A stretch of DNA of 64,000 bases from Phytohabitans aurantiacus (GTDB taxonomy: Bacteria > Actinomycetota > Actinomycetes > Mycobacteriales > Micromonosporaceae): NCBI RefSeq assembly GCF_027923225.1, contig NZ_BSDI01000033.1, positions 1 through 64,000 of the forward strand. Direction: 5' to 3'. The notes under the pieces were generated by a model, which worked only from the letters and a program-made list of their open reading frames with translations, searched no databases and was not told the origin of the DNA. Position numbers and translations under genes: made by a program. This document shows positions 1-6,296 of this stretch, piece by piece (the stretch's first letter is position 1; each line of letters opens with the position of its first letter).

Positions 1-98
1 CTGTCCGCGCCGCGCTGTCCGCGCCGCGCTGTCCGCGCCGCGCTGTCCGCGCCGCGCTGTCCGCGCCGCGCTGTCCGCGCCGCGCTGTCCGCGCGGCG
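1..98. repeat. 14-bp GC tandem repeat, 7 copies
   Basis: Seven consecutive copies of the 14-mer CTGTCCGCGCCGCG run from the window edge; the last copy has one C-to-G change. The array probably extends left of the window. It opens the compound repeat block that ends near 580. No gene is supported in 1-639. Confidence 0.95.
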
Positions 99-128
99 CC
101 CTGCGCGCCGATCAAGGGCATTCGCATG

Positions 129-185
129 GATCGAGGGCGAATGCACGTGGAAAAGAGATCCAACCGCGTGCGTTCGCCCTTGATC
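129..185. repeat. 57-bp palindromic unit, copy 1
   Basis: A 22-bp arm starting GATCGAGGGCGAATGC, a 13-bp spacer AAAAGAGATCCAA and an inverted 22-bp arm ending TTCGCCCTTGATC. A truncated extra arm precedes it at 110-132. The same 57-bp design recurs at 281, 24376 and 24653. Confidence 0.9.
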
Positions 186-280
186 GGCGTGCAGGGCGTG
201 GCTCCGCGCCGCGCTGTTCGTGGCGCGCTGTGCGCGCTGTTCGCGCGGCGCCTTGCGCGCCGATCGAGGGCATTCGCATG

Positions 281-337
281 GATCGAGGGCGAATGCACGT
301 GGAAAAGAGATCCAACAGCGTGCATTCGCCCTTGATC
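281..337. repeat. 57-bp palindromic unit, copy 2
   Basis: Same length, arms and spacer as copy 1, with small arm substitutions (CAGCGTGCATTCGCC in the right arm). It is also preceded by a truncated arm at 262-284. The paired arms could form a long hairpin. Confidence 0.9.
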
Positions 338-392
338 GGCGGACGTGGCGTGGCGGCACGCCGTCACGGGCGGGCCTGGGGGCGGACGTGCG

Positions 393-428
393 CAGGAGAG
401 ATCCAACCGCGTGCGTTTGCCCTTGATC
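393..428. repeat. 57-bp palindromic unit, partial copy 3
   Basis: Only the spacer (GAGAGATCCAA) and right arm (CCGCGTGCGTTTGCCC then TTGATC) remain. The linker before it, including CTGGGGGCGGACG, is shared with the right-hand block at 24747-24759. Confidence 0.8.
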
Positions 429-526
429 GGCGCGCAGGGGCGTGGCGACGCGCCGTGCTGGGCGCTTCCGCGGCCTGGCACCCCGCGTCGACACGGTGCA
501 CGCGGGCGGGGGTTCGTGTAACGCGG

Positions 527-580
527 AGGGTGAGGCCGCGGGAGCGGCGGTATGGAGCGCGGCGGACGTCGCGGCAGCTC
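527..580 (+). repeat. 55-bp dispersed repeat, copy A
   Basis: Begins AGGGTGAGGCCGCGGGAGC and ends GACGTCGCGGCAGCTC. One of five copies in the window (others at 24808, 28068, 62817, 62989), all outside genes. This copy is the most diverged and closes the left repeat block. Confidence 0.85.
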
Positions 581-639
581 AAATGGGCGAACTACGGTTG
601 GGCCATGTGCGGCAAGGGACGGCGGCGGGTGAGTGGCTC

Positions 640-1608
640 ATGAGGATCGTGGTTGTTGGTGGTAGCGGGCATATCGGCACGTTCCTGATACCCCGGCTGG
701 TCAGGGCCGGCCATGAGGTGGTCAGCGTCAGCCGCGGGCAGCGGTCCAGCTATACGGACGATCCGGCCTGGCGGGATGTGCGGCAGGTGACGGCGGATCG
801 AGCCGCGGAGGATGCCGAGGGCGTCTTCGGCGACCGGGTGGCTGGGCTGCGGCCCGATGCCGTCATCGACCTGATCTGCTTCACGCTGGACTCCGCGACG
901 GCGCTCGTCGAGCGGCTGCGCGGCGAGACCGGGCATCTGCTGCACTGTGGTTCGATCTGGCGGCACGGTCCGAGCCAGAAGGTGCCGATCACCGAAGAAG
1001 GCGGGACGCCGCCGATCGGGGAGTACGGGATCGCGAAGGCCGCCATCGCCCGGATGCTGCGGGGGGAGACGAGGTCCGGTGGGCTGGTCACCACGTCGCT
1101 GCATCCGGGCCACATCGTCGGCCCCGGGTGGCACCCGATCGGCCCGCTGGGCAACAACGATGCCACGGTGTGGTGCAAGCTGTCGGCCGGGGAGCCGATC
1201 GACGTGCCCGGGATCGGTGCGGAGTTCATGCATCACGTCCACGCCGACGACGTGGCGCAGGCGTTCGAGGCCGCCGTCGTCCACCGGGACGCCGCCGCTG
1301 GCGAGGATTTCAGCGTCGTCGCGCCGTCGGCTCTCAACGTGCGCGGCTTCGCGGAGATCGGCGCGTCGTGGTTCGGGCAGACCGCGAAGCTGCGCACGGT
1401 GACGTGGGACGAGTTCCGGAGCGGCACCGGCGGCGAGGCGGCCCAGGTCAGCTGGGAACACCTGGTCCGCAACCACTACTTCAGCATCGACAAGGCGCGC
1501 AGGCTGCTGGGATACGCGCCGCGGTATGAGCCGGAGGCGGCGGTGCTGGAGTCGGTGCGCTGGCTGATCGACCATGGGCGACTCGACGTCGCGAACCCCA
1601 TCGAGTGA
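640..1608 (+). CDS. NAD(P)-dependent epimerase/dehydratase family protein
   Basis: A 322-residue extended-SDR-like protein. The N-terminus MRIVVVGGSGHIG carries the Rossmann GxxGxxG fingerprint at residues 7-13, as in nucleotide-sugar epimerases and related NAD-binding proteins. The ATG at 640 is chosen because it sits exactly at the Rossmann strand; the frame stays open upstream but that sequence is repeat-derived. No strong Shine-Dalgarno is visible. It converges on the TetR gene, stopping 11 bp before that gene's stop. The substrate cannot be told from sequence; the family assignment is firm, the specific reaction is not. Confidence 0.85.
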   Translation: MRIVVVGGSGHIGTFLIPRLVRAGHEVVSVSRGQRSSYTDDPAWRDVRQVTADRAAEDAEGVFGDRVAGLRPDAVIDLICFTLDSATALVERLRGETGHLLHCGSIWRHGPSQKVPITEEGGTPPIGEYGIAKAAIARMLRGETRSGGLVTTSLHPGHIVGPGWHPIGPLGNNDATVWCKLSAGEPIDVPGIGAEFMHHVHADDVAQAFEAAVVHRDAAAGEDFSVVAPSALNVRGFAEIGASWFGQTAKLRTVTWDEFRSGTGGEAAQVSWEHLVRNHYFSIDKARRLLGYAPRYEPEAAVLESVRWLIDHGRLDVANPIE

Positions 1609-1619
1609 CCATGCCGTGA

Positions 1620-2204
1620 TCAATGGCGTCGGGGATTCAGGCCGTCGAAGACCACATTCAAGATCTCTTTCATGTACCCGTTGGGCACCGGCCGGGCGCG
1701 CAGTAGCCAATGGTGGTACAGCGGGCCATAAATGATCTCCACGGCCATGTCGAGGTCGGCGTCGGCCCGCAATTCTCCGTTCACCTGCGCCGTCGACAGG
1801 CGTTTCGTGGCGTCCGTGACGGCCTTTTCCAGCAGCGCGCGTACGCCGTCGGCGGCGATGTCGTCGGACTGCGCGGCGATGAGCAGGCCGCGCCAGATGG
1901 CGCCGGAGTGCGAGGCGAACAGCGCCTCCACCGCCGTCGTCTGGGCGAGCAGGTCGGCCCGTATGTCGCCGGTGTCGGGGAAGTCGGCCGACGTCTCGCG
2001 GGCGCGCTGCATGTGTTCGAGCAGCACGGCCGCCTTCGAGGGCCACCAGCGGTAGATGGTCTGCTTCCCGACCCCGGCGCGGGCGGCGATGGCCTCGACC
2101 GTGGTCGCGGCGAAGCCGACCTCGGCGCAGAGGTCGGCCGCGGCGCTCAGGATCGCCTGCCGGGCCTGCTCGCTGCGGCGGTTCGGATCGGGCTGTCGGC
2201 TCAC
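1620..2204 (-). CDS. TetR/AcrR family transcriptional regulator
   Basis: A 194-residue one-domain repressor type. The N-terminal HTH runs from about residue 10 (RSEQARQAILSAAADLCAE) through FAATTVEAIAARAGVGKQT to IYRWWPSK, the usual TetR recognition region, followed by an all-helical ligand and dimer domain. I chose the GTG at 2204 (VSRQPDPNRR); longer starts run into the shared promoter. It is divergent from the LysR gene and convergent with the epimerase, so either neighbour or itself may be its target. Ligand unknown. Confidence 0.88.
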   Translation of the reverse strand: MSRQPDPNRRSEQARQAILSAAADLCAEVGFAATTVEAIAARAGVGKQTIYRWWPSKAAVLLEHMQRARETSADFPDTGDIRADLLAQTTAVEALFASHSGAIWRGLLIAAQSDDIAADGVRALLEKAVTDATKRLSTAQVNGELRADADLDMAVEIIYGPLYHHWLLRARPVPNGYMKEILNVVFDGLNPRRH

Positions 2205-2237
2205 GATGGACCAGCCTACAGCCAAGCGAGGCGAAAC

Positions 2238-2302
2238 GTCTCGTCTTGACAGCGCCGCGTCTGTCAGGCACAGTCCTCCAGACAAGACAGACCGTCTCGT
2301 CT
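2238..2302. promoter_or_regulatory. Divergent TetR/LysR control region with repeated CGTCTCGTCT
   Basis: CGTCTCGTCT occurs twice (2238-2247 and 2293-2302), with an inverted repeat TGACAG-N8-CTGTCA between them (2247-2266). These are candidate operators for the flanking TetR or LysR protein. TTGACA at 2246-2251 could be a -35 element. Which regulator binds which element is inference. Confidence 0.45.
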
Positions 2303-2338
2303 CACCGCTTCGCCATCCAGCCGGAGGTCGATACCGAC

Positions 2339-3268
2339 ATGGAGCTACGCGATATCGAGATCTTCCTGGCCGTCGCGGAGGAGCTGCACTTCGGTCGCGC
2401 CGCCCAGAAACTGCACGTGAGCCAAGCGCGGGTCAGTCAGTCGATCAAGAAACAGGAACGCCGCGTCGGTGGTCTGCTCTTCGAGCGGACCAGCCGCATG
2501 GTCCAGCTCACCCCGATCGGCAGCCGGCTGCGCAGTGACCTGCGCGAGGCGTACGACCTGATCCAGAACGGCCTGGCCACCGCGTCGGGCGCGGCGCACG
2601 GCACCTTCGGCACCCTGCGGCTCGGCGTGATGGGCGTGATGGGCAACGAGATCAGGCCGCTGACGGCGGCGTTCACCGCCCGCTATCCGTCGTGCCCGGT
2701 CGAGGTCACCGAGTTCCACTTCAGCGACCCGTTCTCGGCGCTCCGCGCCGGCGACGTCGACGTGCAGCTGATGTGGCTGCCGGTCCGCGAGGACGACCTC
2801 ACCGTCGGACCCGTCGTCCGCACCGAGGGCCGCGCGCTGGCCGTACCCGAGACCTGCGATCTCGCCGGACGCCAGACGGTGTCGCTGGAGGACCTCGCCG
2901 GCCGTACCACGCCCGATCCCGGGCCGGAAGCGCTCGGGTACTGGTTGCGGGCGATGTTTCCCGCGTCCACGCCCGGTGGCCGCCTCATCCGTCGTGGCCC
3001 GCGCGCCCGCACCTGCCACGAGCTGCTCACCCTTGTCGCCGCCGGGCAGGTCGTCAGCCCGGTCAACGCGCACTTCACCCGCTACTACACCTATCCGGGG
3101 GTGGTCTACCTGCCCATCGAGGACGCACCGCCGACGGAGTGGGCCCTCGTCTGGCGTACCGGCCGCGAGACGCCCGTGATCCGCGCCTTCGCCCAGCTCG
3201 CGCAGTGCTACCGGCACCGTCCCAGCGCGGGGCGGCTGGGCCGGCCGCAGATGGCCGCGGCCGTCTGA
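2339..3268 (+). CDS. LysR family transcriptional regulator
   Basis: A 309-residue LysR-type regulator. The winged HTH covers residues 1-60 (MELRDIEIFLAVAEELHFGR, then QKLHVSQARVSQSIKKQE), followed by a periplasmic-binding-protein-like effector domain from about residue 90. The ATG at 2339 follows GGAGG at 2323-2327 and starts precisely at the family N-terminus. It is transcribed divergently from the TetR gene and converges on the LacI gene with 5 bp between stops. Its target is unknown; no metabolic gene is directly divergent from it. Confidence 0.9.
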   Translation: MELRDIEIFLAVAEELHFGRAAQKLHVSQARVSQSIKKQERRVGGLLFERTSRMVQLTPIGSRLRSDLREAYDLIQNGLATASGAAHGTFGTLRLGVMGVMGNEIRPLTAAFTARYPSCPVEVTEFHFSDPFSALRAGDVDVQLMWLPVREDDLTVGPVVRTEGRALAVPETCDLAGRQTVSLEDLAGRTTPDPGPEALGYWLRAMFPASTPGGRLIRRGPRARTCHELLTLVAAGQVVSPVNAHFTRYYTYPGVVYLPIEDAPPTEWALVWRTGRETPVIRAFAQLAQCYRHRPSAGRLGRPQMAAAV

Positions 3269-3273
3269 GGCTC

Positions 3274-4311
3274 CTACCGCGGTGGCGCGGTGCTGCGCCG
3301 GGGTACCAGGGTGGGGGAGAGCTTGATCTGCGCGGTGGGCCGGCCTCGGGCGGCTATGCGGTCGAGCAGCAGGCGTGCCGCGTGGGCGCCGATCTGGTAC
3401 CCGGCCTGGTCGACGCTGGTCAGCGAGATCGGCCGGAAGGCGGCGAAGGTCGTGTTGTCGTAGCCGGCGACGGAGATGTCCTCCGGCACGCGCAGGCCCG
3501 CCTCGGCGATGGCGTCGAGCACGCCCATGGCGACGATGTCGGCGCCGGCGAAGATGGCGGTGGGTCGGGTGGGCCGGGCCAGCAGCTGCTGGGCTCCGAG
3601 GTAGCCGCCTTCCTGGGTGTAGGTGGTCGAGGCGATGTCGATGTGGTCGGCCAAGCCGCGGGCCTGCATGGCGTGCCGGTAGCCGGCGGCGCGGATGGCG
3701 TTGGGCATCTCGGCGAGCCGGTCGGGGTCGGTCTCGTGATGCTCGATGTGCGCGATCCGCTGGTGGCCGAGGTCGGCGAGGTGGTTGACGACCAGGGCGC
3801 CGCCGGTGAGGTCGTCGTCGGCCACGGTGTCGTACGTGGGGGAGTGGCCGTGGCGGCCCACGACGACTGTCGGCACGGTGGAAGCGACGGATTCCAGGTG
3901 CTTGCGTGCCGAGATGGGCGCGATGAGGATCATCCCGTCCATGCTGCGGTCGATCATGGCGTGGGTGACCCGGGCCTCCTCGGCCTCGCCGTTGCAGCCG
4001 GGGCCGAGCAGCACCTGGTAGTCGGTGCCGCCGAGCTGGTCGGTCAGGCCGTCGAGGATCTGGGCGAAGAACGGGTTGATGATGTTCGGTAGCATCACGC
4101 CGATGGTGTAGGTCTGCCCGCGCATGCCGCGAGCGGCGGCGTTGGGCCGGTAGCCGAGCTCCGCGATGGCCTGCCGCACCTTGGTCTGCATCGTCGGGCT
4201 GACCCCGTACGCGTTGCGCAGCACCTTCGACACCGCGGTCGTGGAGACCTGGGCGTGCCGCGCGACGTCGACGATGGTGATTCGTCGAGACGGCGATGAC
4301 GGCTTGTCCAT
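3274..4311 (-). CDS. LacI family regulator, likely of the rhamnoside locus
   Basis: A 345-residue LacI/GalR protein. The N-terminal HTH at about residues 10-60 (ITIVDVARHAQVSTTAVSKV) has the hinge helix PNAAARGM, followed by a two-lobe sugar-binding domain (IGVMLPNIINPFFAQ onward). The ATG at 4311 is preceded by GAGGT at a good distance. It is divergent from the CUT1 permease operon. LacI-type palindromes lie in the shared intergenic region and before the second importer operon at 14701, so it probably represses the rhamnoside genes until a rhamnose-type ligand binds. The ligand is inferred from context only. Confidence 0.9.
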   Translation of the reverse strand: MDKPSSPSRRITIVDVARHAQVSTTAVSKVLRNAYGVSPTMQTKVRQAIAELGYRPNAAARGMRGQTYTIGVMLPNIINPFFAQILDGLTDQLGGTDYQVLLGPGCNGEAEEARVTHAMIDRSMDGMILIAPISARKHLESVASTVPTVVVGRHGHSPTYDTVADDDLTGGALVVNHLADLGHQRIAHIEHHETDPDRLAEMPNAIRAAGYRHAMQARGLADHIDIASTTYTQEGGYLGAQQLLARPTRPTAIFAGADIVAMGVLDAIAEAGLRVPEDISVAGYDNTTFAAFRPISLTSVDQAGYQIGAHAARLLLDRIAARGRPTAQIKLSPTLVPRRSTAPPR

Positions 4312-4337
4312 CCGGGCTACCTCTCGGGTGCGTGTGT

Positions 4338-4347
4338 GCAACGTTGC
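4338..4347. promoter_or_regulatory. LacI-type palindrome GCAACGTTGC
   Basis: A perfect 10-bp palindrome with the central CG typical of LacI-family operators, 27 bp upstream of the LacI start codon. It could be an autoregulatory site. Confidence 0.4.
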
Positions 4348-4500
4348 CTCGCGAGTCTAGACCGCCTTTCCGCTGGTGGACACCTTGAGGTCTTGACGAC
4401 CGCACGATGACCTCCTAGGGTCAGGCGCAACATTTCTGTAAAACGTTACCCACGAACACTCTCGCCCGCTGTAAGTGCGCATCGCTGGTGTGGCTGCCTG

Positions 4501-4516
4501 GATGAAACGTTCCAAG
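4501..4516. promoter_or_regulatory. Candidate LacI operator before the CUT1 operon
   Basis: GATGAAACGTTCCAAG lies 16 bp upstream of the permease start and matches the left half and centre of GATGAATCGTTTCATC at 14701. The inner TGAAACGTTCCA is palindromic apart from one pair. A second shared decamer, TTACCCACGA, occurs at 4446-4455 and 14687-14696. Confidence 0.6.
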
Positions 4517-4532
4517 AGAGTAGATCCAACGC

Positions 4533-5429
4533 ATGACAACTACGCCAAACAGGCATAAACGTGGCCCCGCGCCGCCGTGGTGGTTCGCGGCGCCCGCGAT
4601 GCTGCTGTTCGCCTTCGTGGTCCTGGTGCCCAGTGCGCGGGGCGTGTACTACGCCTTCACCGACTGGGACGGCCTGAGCCCGGACTTCTCGTGGATCGGG
4701 CTGGGCAACTTCACGACCATGGTCGGCGACGCGACCGCCCGCCAGGCGATCTGGCACACGCTGCTGATCGCCGTGGCGATCACGATCATCCAGAACGGCG
4801 TCGGGCTGCTGCTCGCCCTGGGTGTCAACTCGATGATCAAGTCGCGGAACGTGCTGCGGGTACTGCTGTTCGCGCCCGCCGTGGTGACCCCGATCGTGAC
4901 CGCGTACCTGTGGCGCAACCTGCTCGGCCCGGACGGTGCGGTCAACAGCCTGCTCGGCGCGGTCGGCCTGACCTCCTGGCAGCAGGACTGGCTGGGCGAT
5001 CCGCAGCTCGCGCTCTGGGCGGTCGTCGGCGTGATCGTGTGGCAGTTCGCCGGATACTCGATGGTCATCTTCCTGGCCGGGCTGCAGTCGGTGCCGAAGG
5101 AGATCTACGAGGCCGCCGCGATCGACGGCACCGGCCCGGTACGCCGTTTCTGGTCGATCGTCAGGCCGTTGCTCGCGCCGGCGTTCACCATCAACCTGAT
5201 GCTGTCGATCATCGGCGGTATCAAACTGTTCGACCAGGTCTTCGCCCTGACCGGCGGCGGGCCTGGCCACGCCACCGACACCATCTCCACCCTCATCTAC
5301 AAGGAAGCCTTCACGCTCGGCGAGTTCGGTTACAGCATCGCCCTCGCGGTGGTGTTGACGATCATCGTGGCGGTCGTCTCGACCGGCCAGTACTTCTTCC
5401 TGGCCCGCAACGAGAGGGCCGCGTCGTGA
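4533..5429 (+). CDS. CUT1 sugar ABC transporter permease (UgpA/MsmF type)
   Basis: A 298-residue inner-membrane permease with about six hydrophobic segments, the first at residues 16-36. The cytoplasmic EAA loop near residues 190-210 (EIYEAAAIDGTGPVRRFWSI) contacts the ATPase. It pairs with the next permease and with the binding lipoprotein at 8972. No CUT1 ATPase is encoded nearby, which in actinobacteria usually means a shared MsiK-type ATPase elsewhere. The start has an AGAGAG ribosome site. Substrate inferred from the embedded rhamnosidases: a rhamnose-containing oligosaccharide or glycoside. Confidence 0.92.
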   Translation: MTTTPNRHKRGPAPPWWFAAPAMLLFAFVVLVPSARGVYYAFTDWDGLSPDFSWIGLGNFTTMVGDATARQAIWHTLLIAVAITIIQNGVGLLLALGVNSMIKSRNVLRVLLFAPAVVTPIVTAYLWRNLLGPDGAVNSLLGAVGLTSWQQDWLGDPQLALWAVVGVIVWQFAGYSMVIFLAGLQSVPKEIYEAAAIDGTGPVRRFWSIVRPLLAPAFTINLMLSIIGGIKLFDQVFALTGGGPGHATDTISTLIYKEAFTLGEFGYSIALAVVLTIIVAVVSTGQYFFLARNERAAS

Positions 5430-6247
5430 ACCGGTACCGGTGGCGCACCTTCGCGCTCGAGTTCGTGATGATCGCGGCGGCGGTGGTGGTCGCCTTCCCC
5501 GTCTACGTGTTGGTGAACCTGGCGATCCGGCCGGCCTCGGACACCTCGTCGCCGCTGCGACCGACCACACGGCCCACATTGGACAACTTCACCGAGGCGT
5601 GGCGGGAAGGCGCCCTGGGCGGCGCCCTGACCAACAGCGTCATCGTCACCACCGTCAGCGTCTTCATCGTCCTGGCGGTCTCGTCGCTGGCCGCGTACCC
5701 GCTGGCCCGGGCGACCGCCAAGTGGTCGCGGGGCATGTTCCTGCTGATCATGCTGGGGCTCGTCCTGCCGTTCCAGCTCGCGGCGTTGCCGCTGTACCAG
5801 AGCATGCGGGATCTGGGGCTGCTGGGCAGCGTGTGGGCGCTGATTTTGTTCTACTCCGGGCTGCAGGTGCCGTTCACGACGTTCCTCTACATCGGGTTCA
5901 TGCGCGCGCTGCCCCGCGACTTCGAAGACGCCGCGCTGATCGACGGGGCGACCTCGCTGCAGGCGTTCCGGTACGTGCTCTTCCCGATGCTCAAGCCGAT
6001 CACGGTTACCGCGCTGGTCCTCAACGCGATCTCGGTGTGGAACGACTTCTTCACCCCGCTGCTGTACCTGTCCGGCAGCGACCAGCAGACCGTGCCGGTC
6101 GCGATCGCCGGGTTCGTGGGCCAGTACGTCTCCGAGTGGAACCTCATCTTCGCCGCCCTGGTGATCAGCATCGTGCCGATCCTGGCCGTCTACTTCGCGC
6201 TGCAGCGCAGCATCATCAACGGCTTCGCCGGAGGGCTCAAGGGATGA
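5426..6247 (+). CDS. CUT1 sugar ABC transporter permease (UgpE/MalG type)
   Basis: The second CUT1 permease, 273 residues. The GTG start at 5426 overlaps the preceding stop (GTGA), so translation is coupled. It has about six membrane segments, with an EAA loop around residues 165-185 (DFEDAALIDGATSLQAFRYV). The C-terminus ends in INGFAGGLKG, typical of this permease group. The DNA coding this end is duplicated just downstream (see the 44-bp duplication). It works with the 4533 permease and the 8972 lipoprotein. Confidence 0.92.
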   Translation: MNRYRWRTFALEFVMIAAAVVVAFPVYVLVNLAIRPASDTSSPLRPTTRPTLDNFTEAWREGALGGALTNSVIVTTVSVFIVLAVSSLAAYPLARATAKWSRGMFLLIMLGLVLPFQLAALPLYQSMRDLGLLGSVWALILFYSGLQVPFTTFLYIGFMRALPRDFEDAALIDGATSLQAFRYVLFPMLKPITVTALVLNAISVWNDFFTPLLYLSGSDQQTVPVAIAGFVGQYVSEWNLIFAALVISIVPILAVYFALQRSIINGFAGGLKG

Positions 6248-6296
6248 CACCGCGCATCGTCAACGGCTTCGCCGGAGGGCTCAAGAAATGACACCG
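6216..6296 (+). repeat. 44-bp tandem duplication at the permease/rhamnosidase junction
   Basis: The 26-mer starting TCAACGGCTTCGCC occurs at 6216-6241 and again at 6260-6285, each followed by an ATGACACCG start context. The offset is 44 bp. The first ATG (6244) overlaps the permease stop but now reads only a 15-codon ORF (MTPRIVNGFAGGLKK); the second, at 6288, starts the rhamnosidase. The duplication also copied the GGAGGG ribosome site. Confidence 0.9.

Noticed and set aside
1..430. CRISPR-like array in the left repeat block
   Set aside because: Units are palindromic with conserved spacers and irregular intervals, and there is no cas gene; this does not fit a CRISPR.
442..639. N-terminal extension of the epimerase gene
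   Set aside because: The upstream frame runs through repeat sequence (copy A) and the Rossmann fold begins exactly at ATG 640.
4446..4455. TTACCCACGA as the main LacI operator
   Set aside because: It is shared by both operons but is not palindromic and lacks the central CG symmetry, so GATGAAWCGTT sites are preferred.
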